DNA of 64,000 nucleotides from Ecdyonurus torrentis (Eukaryota; Arthropoda; Insecta; Ephemeroptera; Heptageniidae), in assembly GCA_949318235.1 (NCBI GenBank), contig OX439136.1, forward strand, positions 6,534,165-6,598,164, written 5' to 3'. Position numbers and translations under genes: made by a program. The first letter of the stretch is position 1. Each line of letters begins with the position of its first letter. Positions 11,241-22,741 of this stretch are shown here, one piece after another. The notes beneath the pieces were generated by a model. The model was not told where the DNA came from. It made no database searches and saw nothing but the letters and a program-made list of their open reading frames with translations.

Positions 11241-12297
11241 TCTATCAAATTTTGACTCTACTTTAGGGTATTTAACGCATTTTGTCTACAATGAAATTCT
11301 TAAGTGATGGAACTTTTTTCTATCTTTTTGTTAGTTTTCATTTTAATATTATAATGTTAAAAAAAATCATTCAAAATTTTAAAATAATGTTCAATAACTG
11401 AGTTTTATAATATTCTGCGAAAAGATAATAATAAAAGTCACAAATCTTGCATGCGGAAAAAAAAATTATATAAAAATAAATCAGATGCTAGCTTTTATAT
11501 ATTTCATATTAACATTCACGCAAAAAAAAAAAAAAAAAAAAAATCTCGGGAATAAATATTAAAAATATGAAAATAGAAATAAAAAATAGCAACATTATAA
11601 TGGAAATCATCATAATTTTAACCATTAATTTTTAGCTAAATTAGAAATTATAAATCATATTTCTATCCACACATTGTTATATTAACTAAATTACGTAAAA
11701 TATGCTATGTTTATCTTATTAAGCTTTATAATTGCTAATTTACATTTCCATAACTAATTATGCTAAGGAACCAGTATTTTTATATAGTAGCAAAAATTGT
11801 GTCCCTAAATAAATATGGCTGAATACGAGTAAGCATACCAAGAACGTAATTTATATTCATAGTGGTGCTTTGGGTGAAAATAAACTCATAATATTACAGA
11901 TATAATGGCGTATTACTATGTTATATTTTTAAGTAAGAAGAAATTAAATTATCTAAGTGTTTTTAAATCAAAACTTTTCAATAGCAACCTGACACACAAT
12001 GCGTTAAACTTTTTTTTTAAATTACAGTCCGGAGATTTTAAAACGGTGACCTTTCTCCTAAAATGATACTTTTTAAAAAAAATCATGAACATAAAAATTA
12101 ATTTGTGTAATTTCTTCCCTTAACTACTGCTTCACATAATTGAATCCAAAAACATAAAATTCATGAAATGGCACCACAATTCCTACCCATTTTATTTTCT
12201 TCAACTCTTTTGTAACTTCACAAGCTAAGATATGTATATAAATATATTTAAAAAAAAGAAAAAGAAAAAAAAGTAAAGTTAACTACTTTATAGAGGA

Positions 12298-12545
12298 CAT
12301 CCAAGGTCCATAATAAAGAGGTTGAGCGCAGCACAAAACTCACGCAGTTGATTTTATTTTGCGATGGATGTACTTGATTCTAAGCCAATACGATGCCTTT
12401 CACCAGCGTTCACCAGTTACGTCACTGATAAGGTGAATAAAAATACACCCGGTGATATGACGTCTTTGGTGAATTCCTTTAGGCTGCACGACCTTGGCCA
12501 AAATTTTTCCCGGAGCATCTAACCTCTTTATATGGATCTTGGATG
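12298..12545. mobile_element. 248-bp MITE, CATCCAAG...CTTGGATG
   Basis: Inverted ends CATCCAAGGTCCATAATAAA and (right end inverted) CATCCAAGATCCATATAAAG, continuing into GAGGTT. The paralogous downstream flank of copy 2 (near 8684-8710) reads CACTTTATGGATGACATCACG with no insert. The interior is relatively GC-rich and non-coding. The target duplication could not be resolved. Confidence 0.8.
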
Positions 12546-13284
12546 ACATCACGTATTTCGGGTCTATAATAGAAATTGTGGCTTGAATTGCCTACTTTAC
12601 AAGTTTTCTTCCCAGTTTGTGAGAGCATACTGTACTGAAGTTATAATAATTTTGTATATCTCAAAATTTATCATTGTGATTTTTTTTTAGGCCAAGTACG
12701 CACATTACACAGAAAGTATAAATTACGAAAAACATTTTATGCTGTAAATATTTTACTAGACCGAAAAAGATACTAAATAAGAATGATATAAATAACTGTG
12801 CTTTACTACAGACTATTTATGCTGCAACACAGTTATTACGCAATATAGCATAAATTATGTTGTATTGAACAAATTGTGATAATTATATGAAAATGAGCTA
12901 TATCGTGTTTATTTTAATCCGGGTGTATTTATCTTTTTTTTTTTTTTTCTTCTTTTTTTATTGCGGCATGCAAAAACAGTATACCATGAATACAAAAAAA
13001 AAATAATAGTAATAATATTAATATTTTGTTTTTCTATTTTGAAAGATTTTTTCACAAAGAACTATATAAGATATTATAGAATGTAATTTAATCAAAATTA
13101 AAAATATAACAATTATTATCGTCTAAGAAAAATTCTTATGATCTCTTCTCTTAAAAGGAAATATTATAATAAAATCTATATCGTATTTAAAAATACATTT
13201 TTATTATCAAACATAAAATTCTACATCATAAAATAAATTAAAACCTAATTATTTTTAATACTGTCTCCATTCTGTTTCAAATTT

Positions 13285-13439
13285 TGCGTAAAGCGACAGG
13301 AATTAGATTGTTTAAGGCGTGCCGGCGTACTAAACACATGTTGCTAACAAAGTACGAAAGAGAGAAGGGAAGAAAGGACAAGTTGTTTTTTAGTATAAAT
13401 ACTCGAGGTTCTTACCACAAAGTCACATTTCACATCAAC
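13285..13439 (+). promoter_or_regulatory. Cuticle-gene promoter module, copy 4
   Basis: Near-duplicate of the copy 3 promoter. TATAAAT at 13394-13400, followed by CTCGAG and CACAAAGTCACATTTCAC immediately before the micro-exon. Confidence 0.85.
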
Positions 13440-14509
13440 ATGTTCTCTAAGGTAAGCTACAGCAGTGGACTCCACAAAAATTGGATTACTTCAACGGAAC
13501 TGTTTCTTTAAAAACAAAATAATCAACCAGTTATAACCAACCGAAGAACAAACAATGTTAAATTTAGTGTAAAAGTGAAAAATCTATAGAATCTTCAATC
13601 CAAATTGTTTGAAATTTATTTAAAAGCAACTTTAACATTGCGAATATTGGAAATATTAAATAATATAATATATGTATGAAGATTTTATAGTGACAGAAAG
13701 AGATAAAAAGTATAGTTTTTTAGATTTACGTGCCATTTCATCATGGAATTTATCAAATAACCATGCACATTATTTTTTTACTAGTGTTGATGACTTTGCA
13801 TAAACAGTAATACAGTATGTACTATTTAAAAGACGTGTAACAAAATTTTCTTTTATTCCAGATCCTTGCCCTTAGCGCCCTTGTGGTCGTCGCTAGCGCC
13901 GGTGTTGTTGCCCCTCTTGGCTACGCCGCTGCCCCCGCTGTCAGCTACGCATCTCCTATTGCCCGTGGATACGGAGCACCCGCTCTGGGCTACGCTAACG
14001 CTGCCTACGCCGCACCCGCTTTGGGATACGCTCGCTCTGCCTACGCCGCACCCGCTCTGGGATTAGCTCGCGCTGCCTATGCCCCAGCTACCTATGCCGC
14101 TCCCCTTGCTCGTGCCTACGCTGCCCCCGTTGCCGCCTACGCCGCTGCCCCTGCTGAGTACGACGCTCACCCACAATACAACTACGCTTACTCCGTAGCC
14201 GATGCTATCACCGGAGATAACAAGCACCAGGAGGAGACCCGTGACGGAGATGTCGTGAAGGGATCTTACTCCCTTGTTGAGGCTGACGGAACCCGTCGTA
14301 TCGTCGACTACACCGCTGACCCAATCAACGGATTCAACGCTGTTGTCCACAAGGAGGGAGTCGCTGTCCAGAAGGCTGTTGTTGCTGCCCCCGCCTACGC
14401 TCCTGCCTACGCTGGACGTGCCTATGCCGCTCCTCTTGCCCGTGCCTACGCCGCACCCGCATACGGCTACGCTTCTCCCGCTTATGCCCGCGCTGCCTAC
14501 ATCCACTAA
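13440..14509 (+). CDS. RR-2 cuticle protein, copy 4 (group B), 219 aa
   Basis: Exon 1 is 13440-13451; a 410-base intron; exon 2 is 13862-14509. It has the same length and repeat structure as copy 3 (three units: GYANAAY, GYARSAY, GLARAAY). It differs in the RR-2 domain (about 103-169), which reads [16 protein letters not shown] where copy 3 has [16 protein letters not shown], and in a C-terminus of [15 protein letters not shown]. The 3' UTR and downstream DNA resemble those of copy 6 rather than copy 3. The gene therefore sits at the junction between the one-gene duplication to its left and the two-gene duplication to its right. The start is set by the conserved MFSK micro-exon 46 bases after the TATA box. 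Confidence 0.94.
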
Positions 14510-14603
14510 GAAGACTTACTCTAGTATTTATTTTATTGTAAATATTTCCCATCGCCTTGTATGTCATGTTGTCACCAAGAGTTTACTCATAGAACAAAAT
14601 AAA
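14510..14603 (+). terminator. 3' UTR of copy 4
   Basis: TGTAAATA at 14537-14544; AATAAA at 14598-14603. Confidence 0.8.
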
Positions 14604-15457
14604 CACATTTAATATAATAATCTTGTTTTGTCAATTACTCCACATTTGCATGATGGTAGAAACACTAATAAATAGCTCATGAGGCACTTTTTTTTCCGAA
14701 GTTAGTTATACAAGTTATACTGTATAAACACATTTTTAATACATCATAAAATTAGTAAATATCAATATTTATCTTTAAATTGTATAAACGTATTTGGTTA
14801 ATATTGTATAACTGATGTTTTTATTTATAACAAAAATATATTTAAAAAAAAATCGCAAATATTTATTTATTTTCATTCAGTCTCTAAATTAAATGTATTT
14901 GAAGTTTTTTATGTGCATTCGTTAAGAAAGATAAAGTTCTTTTTTTTTTCGGAAAAAGTATTTCAAAAATAAAAGTTTAAAAAATTAGAATCAGAAAGAT
15001 CAAGTAGATTACAAAATTTTAAATGTTGATTGTCAAATAACCCATTACAAAGCTAGTGTAATATTTTGGCACTTTTTTTTTTTTTGGGGGGTGGGGGGGT
15101 TGCTATTTAATTTTTACCTGGCATTCTGAACACTAAAATTGTAATTTTCACACCTTTTTTTTTATTTAACTTCAATTATTTTTATTAAATTTTTGAGAAT
15201 GTTTAAATACTAAGTTAAGTAGGTAGAAAAAATTAAGAAGGTAATACTGGAAATGAATCAATCATAAAAAATGTGTTCCCTATACAGAAAGTACAGTACA
15301 CATGTGTTTTATATTAACATTCAACATTCGATAACATTTTCTTAAATTTTTTTTTTAAAGTAACAGGAAATCATATACAAGATTAGAACTTGAATGCATG
15401 AAGTTGGAAACAAAAATGTCTTAAATTCTATATTTACACATTCCAATACATTAATGA

Positions 15458-15795
15458 TTAAAGGCATAGACAACATGAAAACATTAGCATTTATATCACA
15501 AAACATTTGATAGGAACTTACATAATTAACATTAATTGGTCTTAAAACACAACCGTAGCTCCGTATAGCAGCGATCAGAAAATTTCGATTTATGCAACGC
15601 GCACAACATTTTTATAATAAGTTTCTACCTGTTTCTGAAGTCATAAACAGAAATGTTCACATAAATTGCATACTTTGCAGTCTTTTTACGCTCTCTTGTG
15701 GGGCCACTTTAACATTCTGGTCAAAATTATCGTCAGTATTGTAGATCCCAAATTGTGTTAAAGAACATGTTTTTTCATGTTTTCTATGCCTTTAA
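15458..15795. mobile_element. TTAA MITE family B, complete copy
   Basis: TTAA at 15458-15461 and 15792-15795. Ends AGGCATAGACAACATGAAAA and its inverted counterpart (right end TTTTTTCATGTTTTCTATGCCT). Interior words TTTATATCACAAAACA, GTAGCTCCGTAT and CGCTCTCTTGTGGGGCCAC recur in the other copies. Confidence 0.8.
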
Positions 15796-15862
15796 GTTTT
15801 TATTATTTTGCGTCTAAATTAAGCATGTAATATTTTTCCTTACGGAGATATGAAATAAGCTT

Positions 15863-16050
15863 TTAAAGCAATAGACCAGAAGAAAACATATGCATTTATA
15901 TCACAAAACACTTGACGGGACTTACATAGATAACTTTATTTTGTCTCAAAACTCAACTGTAGCTCCGTATATAGCAGTGATCCGAAAATTTCAATTTATG
16001 CAACCCGCACAACATTTTTTACTAATTTTTGCATGTTTCTGACGTCAGGG
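15863..16050. mobile_element. TTAA MITE family B, truncated copy
   Basis: Starts TTAAAGCAATAGACCAGAAG and matches the first half of family B up to GCATGTTTCTGACGTCA; the second half is deleted. It occupies the same duplicated position as the copy at 23786. Confidence 0.7.
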
Positions 16051-16400
16051 TTAATTTCATGGTTATTTAAATATACCTATCGTTATTTTATTATAAGCTT
16101 GGTTTCCCTCAGCCTTCACATTGCGAATGCCATCGCATACTTTCACACTGCTGGCTCTGATCAACTACTATCATTATCAATGTTATCTATTCGTTCTTAT
16201 TGCAAAAAAAAGTAACGTACCATAGGAAATATTTATCCTAGATAGATTAAAAATCCATAAAGTTTCATTAAACAAGATTTTTTTTTTCCAGAAATATTAC
16301 GGTGCATTCAATTTCTTTAAAAGTCAATGCATATCATGATCACGAACAAAAGTAAATACGTAATAATTACGCTAGCCCATTTTCAGCACAATTTGGTCAA

Positions 16401-16707
16401 TATAGGGTGTATGCGGATGACGTCATATTTATTGCGCTTTGAGGCCATACTGGAGTAGTGTATAACATTGCACAGCATAGGACAAACTTCGTTTAAGCCA
16501 ATTTTCTTTGAGAAATCGTTTGATTTTTTTGTTATTGTTATTTTTCTCACATACTTGAGATACTAATTCAACATATTTACAACGTCTAAGCTCTCAAAAA
16601 TATTGCATAGTGTTTTTAAACTGGCAAAAAAATTTTTTCATATGTTACCCATGTTATTGCGTTATCCAACATGGCGGTGACTTTAACATGAATGCATAGA
16701 CCCTATA
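16401..16707. mobile_element. MITE family C with TATA target duplication
   Basis: Element GGGTGTATGC...GCATAGACCC flanked by TATA on both sides. The duplicate locus near 24911 reads GTCAATATAGTAGC with a single TATA and no insert. A second, inverted copy lies at 28990-29291. Confidence 0.8.
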
Positions 16708-16728
16708 GCATTGTTTATGCTGTACTGC

Positions 16729-17201
16729 GAGGAAGTCCACACAAAGTTAACATCTATGTTGTAATACGTCATTTAAAAGAGAAAAAGTAGTAGATAAACT
16801 TGGCATAGGCAACTATCTGCAAAAATTGATGTTTTATTTAATAAAAGAAGAAATAAAAAATTCAATTCTCAACCCTTTGCCGACTGTGACGTCATTTGTT
16901 TACATCTGAATTTCGACTGTCTTCTGGATTTCAGACGATCCTATTTTTGAAAGGCAGCCTTTGGCCATTAATTTTTTTTGAATTTGTAGCTGTTGCATGA
17001 ACTCCAGAAGACAATTAAAAATCGGATGTAAACAAATGACGTCACAGTCGGCCAAGGGTTGAGAATTGAAAAATTTTATTTCTTTTTTTTTTATTAAATA
17101 AAAAGTCAATTTTTCAGGTAATTACCTATGCCAAGTTTACTACTTTTTCTCTTTCAAATGACGTATTCAAACATAGGGGTTAACTTTGTTTAGACTTCCT
17201 C
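16729..17201. mobile_element. Long palindromic element, 200-base arms
   Basis: Arms 16729-16928 and 17003-17201 are inverted copies (GAGGAAGTC outer ends, AACTTGGCATAGG, CGACTGTGACGTCATTTG, GTCTTCTGGA inner ends) around a 74-base loop. It is absent from the duplicated locus near 24930, which reads CTATACTGCATAATTCTG. Each arm carries TGACGTCA, a CRE/ATF-type octamer. Confidence 0.8.
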
Positions 17202-17640
17202 ATTTCTATGTTACAAAAGCATAAATATAGTATTGTAAAGCATTATTATTTGTGTTGATTTAACTTTGTATTATTTATGCTCTGATGACAGAAATGTAGC
17301 ATATATTACGTTATTTCTTAATTACGTGTTACAAAATAATATATGTATTAATTTTTGTAAACTTCCAGAGTGAAAATAAATACGTCATATTTAGTACTAT
17401 TCATAAATAGTAAAAATTCAAAAGTAAAATTGCTCCCATTCAGTGTGTTTGTAATGTTTTTTGAGTATATTATACAAAGAATTACATCATAAAAGGGGTT
17501 ACTTTTCTTTCGTATATTATAGTAATTGTATAATTTTTTCTGTCTCATATTTAAAACTTGTCTTTCTATTCTATACAATTATAAAATAAATATTAACCAA
17601 TAATATTTTTTATTAATAACTTTATGATACTTTAACTTTG

Positions 17641-17793
17641 TGTAGACCGACCGGAAAAAAGATTGCATGGGGCGTGCCGGCGTGGTAAACACGTGGTGCC
17701 ATAACAACGTGCGAAAGAGAGAAGGGAGGAACAGGTATTATTTTCAGTATAAATACTCGAGGTTTCCTCCACAAAGTCACATTTTACATCAAC
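17641..17793 (+). promoter_or_regulatory. Cuticle-gene promoter module, copy 5
   Basis: GACCGGAAAAAAG, GGGGCGTGCCGGCGTGGT, the composite TAAACACGTGG (CACGTG at 17690-17695), GAGAGAAGGGAGGAACAGG, TATAAAT at 17748-17754, CTCGAG. Confidence 0.85.
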
Positions 17794-18068
17794 ATGTTCT
17801 CCAAGGTAAGTTACAATACTTACAATAGTGCACTCCACATATTTTGGATTACTTCAAACGAAATGTTTTCTCTAAAAACAAAATATTGTACATATTTATA
17901 CAGTACAACGTCCAAAGAATGTGAAATTTAGTGTAAAAGTGAAAAATCTAAAGAACTATAATTTCAATCGTTTGAGATTTATTTAAATGCATATCGTGAA
18001 AGAAGCAACGAAATAATAATAATAAAAAATTTATAGTGAATAAGATTACAAAGTTTTAAAGATTTACG

Positions 18069-18101
<33 letters not shown>

Positions 18102-18892
18102 CTCGATATAACTCCATAAATAACGGAATTTATATATTATTCAATGGTGTTTTTAAGACAAAGTTTGAATAATAATAATAAAATACATTTAAATTTTTTC
18201 TTTTATTTCAGATTCTTACCCTCAGCGCCCTTGTGGCCGTCGCTAGCGCCGGTGTTGTTGCCCCTCTTGGCTACGCTGCTGCCCCCGCTGTCAGCTACGC
18301 ATCTCCTATTGCCCGTGGATACGGAGCACCCGCTCTGGGCTACGCCGGCGCTGCCTACGCAGCACCCTCTTTGGGATACGCTCGCTCTGCCTACGCAGCA
18401 CCCGCTCTGGGATACGCTCGCTCTGCCTACGCCGCACCCGCTCTGGGATTAGCTCGCGCCGCCTATGCTCCAGCTACCTATGCCGCTCCCCTTGCTCGTG
18501 CCTACGCCGCCCCCGTTGCTGCCTACGCCGCTGCCCCCGCTGAGTACGACGCTCACCCACAATACAACTACGCTTACTCCGTAGCCGATGCTATCACCGG
18601 AGACAACAAGCACCAAGAAGAGAGCCGTGACGGAGATGTCGTGAAGGGATCTTACTCCCTTGTTGAGTCCGACGGAACCCGTCGTATCGTCGACTACACC
18701 GCTGATCCCATCAACGGATTCAACGCTGTTGTCCACAAGGAGCCCCTTGTCCAGAAGGCTGTTGTTGCTGCCCCCGCCTACGCTCCTGCCTACGCTGGAC
18801 GTGCCTATGCTGCTCCTCTTGCCCGTGCCTACGCCGCACCCGCATATGGTTATGCCGCTCCCGCTTATGCCCGCGCTGCCTACATCCACTAA
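17794..18892 (+). CDS. RR-2 cuticle protein, copy 5 (group B), 230 aa
   Basis: Exon 1 is 17794-17805; a 406-base intron containing a long T run near 18068-18101; exon 2 is 18212-18892. Signal peptide [18 protein letters not shown], with Thr at position 7 as in copies 7 and 10. Four 12-residue units, one with [13 protein letters not shown]-2 domain about 115-181 ([35 protein letters not shown]). The domain is followed by [10 protein letters not shown] instead of KEGVAVQ, a feature shared with copies 7 and 12. Promoter, intron and both flanks are co-linear with copy 7, about 7.7 kb downstream. Chitin-binding structural cuticle protein by family. Confidence 0.94.
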
Positions 18893-18985
18893 GAAGACTT
18901 ACTTTAGTATTTAATTTATTGTAAATATTCCCCATCACCTTGTATGTCATGTTGTCACCAAGTGTTTACCTCGTACATCAATAAA
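18893..18985 (+). terminator. 3' UTR of copy 5
   Basis: TGTAAATA at 18920-18927; AATAAA at 18980-18985. Confidence 0.8.
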
Positions 18986-21405
18986 CACATTAAAAAATAA
19001 TCATTTTGTTCCGTCATTGATTTCCAAATTTTTAGTAGAAATTCAAATATCATGATCAAAAGAAACGTTAAGCTGATAATTAGGCACTTACTTTTCTAAA
19101 GCTTTAGTTGTTATATTATTAGAATAATACTTTAAAATCTATGAAATAAAAGTAGTCTAATTTTTTAGCATAGCATTAACGATAAAGTTATTTAACTCAT
19201 TATTGTTTTCCTAAAAATAATAACTATTTTATTTTAATTCAATTTTTAAAGTTAATATACTTTACAGTGTAAATTACAGTGTAAATTAAAATGTACGTCA
19301 ATAATGTTGAAGTACTTTCTCTCTTTTATTTTTTCGGAAAAGGAAAAGGAATATACAATTTTTAATAATTAAAGTTTTAAATTTGAAAAATAAGATTCAA
19401 TAATAACATTATTAAATTTAAAATTTCAAGATTCAAAGAATCGCTGAAACAAAGCTCTTGCAACTTTTTGGCAATTAAAAAAAAATGGTTTAATATTACT
19501 TTTTAAATGACAGACCATACAGCATTTTGGACAATAGAAAAATATTTATTTGCACACCATTTCTTTTTTTCACTTTAATTACATTTTGTAAATTATTGAG
19601 AATGGTAACCAAGTTAAGACGGTGACAAACACTAATAAGTTTATGCTGCAAATAAATAAATAAATTATTATCTGTCAGTATTATATTGTCAGTATCTGCA
19701 TGTGCTTAAAAAATATATTTTACATTTAATAAACAATTTAGTTTTTATATAGTATATTAAGAAAACACGAAATTATAAATGATTATAGAATTTGAATATT
19801 TTGAAGTTGGCCTTAAAGTAAATGAAAATGTTTTAAAATCGAAAGAAATTGTAATGAGCTTAATTTTGTAATTAATTTTTCATTTATGTCATAAAGCATA
19901 CAAACGTTGCTATTTTAAATTTAAAAAAAAAAAGTAAATATTGTTTGCAGATTTTTCTATAATAAATTATTAAGCACATTATTTTAATTTAAATTACATC
20001 AATAATATATAGGCGTATATAAAAAAAAATATTATAAACTATATTTAAATCATTTTATTTTCATTTGTATTTTTAGTAAAACATATAATTATGATACAAA
20101 ATTAGTATTGATTCTTAGTATTTTTATGCACATTTATAAATGAAAAAGTACGCACAACATACTCTTTTTTTTTTAATATACATATTATCATAGTTTTATA
20201 TAATTTGATATGATGGTATATTATACAATAAAAAAAAAGGAAATCTCAACTGGGCAATAAATAAAAAAATCTAAAACGAGAAAAAAAAAAAGAAAAAAAA
20301 TTGAAGTGAGATTATTATTAACACTGATTTAATTAAAAAGAGAGATATTTAACTGTTCTTTATTTCTTGCAAAGTAAAAGTATGAACAAGAGAAACCCAA
20401 AATTATTGAAATAACATTTTGAAAAGATACCATGTCATATTTTTAATTACGAAGATATAAAATAATTCACTCCAGTGTTATATTAAGCAAACTATTTCAT
20501 TCGTATTACAAAAGAAATATTTATCAGAAATATATTTTAAATATACACCAAATTTTAATAATAAGTTACAAAGCCATATTGAATATTTTAAATATTTTAA
20601 TATTTGACCAATAGAAGAAACTTTCAATTGTGCTTTTATTTGTGATAATTACTTTGAAAATTTCCATGGTTTACCAACAACTCATATTTATAGTACTAGA
20701 AATGCAGAAACCAATCGTCTATTTGTACCAAAAATTGTTAATAGATTCACTGAAAGGACTAAAAAAAAAAATCTTGTTACCTTAGTTGTGGAATCAAATT
20801 TCAATAGAGTTAAAAACTTTTAAAAATAAAAACGAAATGAAAGTTACTATGAAAATTATTTTCTTTAAGAACTTATACAAATTTATGAAATTTTGCTTTC
20901 ATTAAATGGTTATGTCTCTGTAATTTGAAAATACCTTTGCGTGTTTTTGTGTTAATACTTATATAATATATATATATATATATATATTTGAAATATAAAC
21001 TAAAATCATGATTATTTAGTAGTAATTTAGTTTTTAGGACATTGTGTAAAAATATAATGAACCAACCTATGCATTGGTTGGATTTTGTATAAATTGTGTT
21101 TAACAAAAAAAAAATAATATAACTACAGAAACATTTAACACCTGACCAATTCACTTAAAATTTAAAATTGACTGCATTTTTTTTTCTAATCATATCAGAT
21201 ATGTAAATTGTTATTCAAGTTTATTTTACAAAGGACCATAATATTAAATATTCAGTGTAAAAACTTCACTTTTCTTTCGTAGCAATAGAAATAGTATACA
21301 TTTTTTTTGTCGTATATTTAAAAATACATTTTTCTTAAGACACTTATATAATGCATAATAACTTGTATAATTTTTTAAAGGTAATTTTACGATGTTTCAC
21401 AATTT
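18986..21405. other. Intergenic region, copies 5-6
   Basis: Holds empty sites at 19789 and 20483, and the LINE fragment at 20560-21118. The rest is AT-rich with no recognisable content. Confidence 0.7.
20560..21118 (+). mobile_element. LINE fragment, C-terminal end of reverse-transcriptase ORF
   Basis: From 20608 one frame reads PIEETFNCAFICDNYFENF, then HGLPTTHIYSTRNAETNRLF, then VPKIVNRFTE. After a frameshift comes GIKF.IELKTFKNKNEMK. The pattern H.YSTRNA..N.L..P and G.K.W..IPIELK is typical of the C-terminus of LINE ORF2 proteins. The duplicate locus near 28803-28830 lacks the segment. Short, frameshifted and 5'-truncated, so dead. Confidence 0.6.
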
Positions 21406-21562
21406 TGCGTCAACCGACCGGAATAAGATTGTATGGGGCGTGCCGGCGTGGTAAACACGTGGTGTATAAAGAATATAGTGCAAAATAGAGAAGGGAAGAA
21501 CAGGTTGTATTTTCAGTATAAATACTCGAGGTTTGTTCCACAAAGTCACATTTTACATCAAC
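21406..21562 (+). promoter_or_regulatory. Cuticle-gene promoter module, copy 6
   Basis: GCGTCAACCGACCGGAATAAG, GGGGCGTGCCGGCGTGGT, TAAACACGTGG (CACGTG 21456-21461), AGAGAAGGGAAGAACAGG, TATAAAT at 21517-21523, CTCGAG. Confidence 0.85.
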
Positions 21563-22656
21563 ATGTTCTCCAAGGTAAGTTACAACAGTGCACTCCACAT
21601 ATTTTGGATTACTTCAGCGGAATTGTTTTCTTTAAAAACAAAATTGTATATAATTTCTGGATATATAATGAAAAAAAGAATGTGAAATTTAGTGTAATAG
21701 TGAAAAAAATAAAAAATCTTCAATCAAAAGCATGTGTGATTTTTGTAAATAAAACGTGAACAAAGCGAGGAAATAATAATAAAAAAAAAGTTTGAAAGTG
21801 AAACAGTGAGGTTAAAGACTATACAGTATATTATAAAGAGATACGTGCTATATCTTTACGATGGAGATCCACTATTCTAAAGCTTTATTTTCTCACTGGT
21901 GCAGGCATAGCTTGACGCAAAAACATATTTTCAAATATTGTAACACCCTTTTTTTTTTTTCTATTATTTCAGATCCTTGCCCTCAGCGCCCTTGTGGCCG
22001 TCGCTAGCGCCGGAGTTGTTGCCCCTGTTGGCTACGCCGCTGCCCCCGCTGTTAGCTACGCATCTCCTATTGCCCGTGGATACGGAGCACCCGCTCTGGG
22101 CTACGCTCGCGCTGCCTACGCTGCACCCGCTCTGGGATACGCTAACGCTGCCTACGCCGCACCCGCTCTGGGATACGCTCGCGCTGCCTACGCCGCACCC
22201 GCTCTGGGATTAGCTCGTGCTGCCTATGCTCCAGCTACCTATGCCGCTCCCCTTGCTCGTGCCTACGCCGCCCCCGTGGCTGCCTACGCCGCTGCCCCCG
22301 CTGAGTATGACGCTCACCCACAATACAACTTCGCTTACTCCGTAGCTGATGCTCTGACCGGAGATAACAAGCACCAAGAAGAGAGCCGTGACGGAGATGT
22401 CGTGAAGGGATCTTACTCCCTTGTTGAGTCCGACGGAACCCGTCGTATCGTTGACTACACCGCTGATCCCATCAACGGATTCAACGCTGTTGTCCACAAG
22501 GAGGGAGTCGCTGTCCAGAAGGCTGTTGTTGCTACCCCCGCCTACGCTCCTGCCTACGCTGGACGTGCCTATGCTGCTCCTCTTGCCCGTGCCTACGCCG
22601 CACCCGCATATGGTTATGCCGCTCCCGCTTATGCCCGCGCTGCCTACATCCACTAA
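21563..22656 (+). CDS. RR-2 cuticle protein, copy 6 (group B), 231 aa
   Basis: Exon 1 is 21563-21574; a 398-base intron; exon 2 is 21973-22656. Signal peptide [14 protein letters not shown]. Four 12-residue units (GYARAAY, GYANAAY, GYARAAY, GLARAAY), then APATY. RR-2 domain about 115-181 ([21 protein letters not shown]), then [25 protein letters not shown]; the Thr in VVATP is unique to this copy. The intron is nearly superimposable on that of copy 8, including AGATCCACTATTCTAAAGC and GCAGGCATAGCTTGACGC. This marks the two as duplicates of the same ancestral gene even though their RR-2 variants differ. Confidence 0.94.
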
Positions 22657-22741
22657 GAAGACTTACTCTAGTATTTAATTTATTGTAAATATTCCCCATC
22701 ACCTTGTATGTCACCAAGTGTTTACCTCATACACCAATAAA
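22657..22741 (+). terminator. 3' UTR of copy 6
   Basis: TGTAAATA at 22684-22691; AATAAA at 22736-22741. CATGTTGT is deleted relative to copies 4 and 5. Confidence 0.8.

Larger units (their letters stand above)
10775..13284. other. Intergenic region, copies 3-4
   Basis: Second unit of the one-gene duplication. Holds the expanded GA tract, an A run near 11523, the empty TTAA site at 11692, the MITE at 12298 and a decayed copy of the 8398 frame. Confidence 0.7.
6480..14509 (+). repeat. Tandem segmental duplication, one-gene unit
   Basis: The 3' flank of copy 2 plus copy 3 (about 6480-10684) is co-linear with the 3' flank of copy 3 plus copy 4 (about 10685-14509). Shared landmarks are the GAGAGA tract after ATATATTACTTGG, CTATCCACACATTGTTATATTAA, the ACAGTCCGGAG stretch, the promoter and the intron. 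The unit differs mainly by transposon insertions and by GA-tract length. Confidence 0.85.
14604..17640. other. Intergenic region, copies 4-5
   Basis: Start of the two-gene duplication. Holds a G tract at 15086, family B copies at 15458 and 15863, family C at 16401 and the long palindrome at 16729. No gene. Confidence 0.7.

Noticed and set aside
15086..15099. G-tract as quadruplex candidate
   Set aside because: Only two G blocks separated by one T; four runs are not present.
16033..16215. Small open frames in intergenic DNA (for example 16033-16215, 44267-44467, 51059-51253, 57078-57272)
   Set aside because: Composition follows the AT-rich background (Ile, Tyr, Phe, Leu), with no domain and no promoter; several overlap mobile elements.
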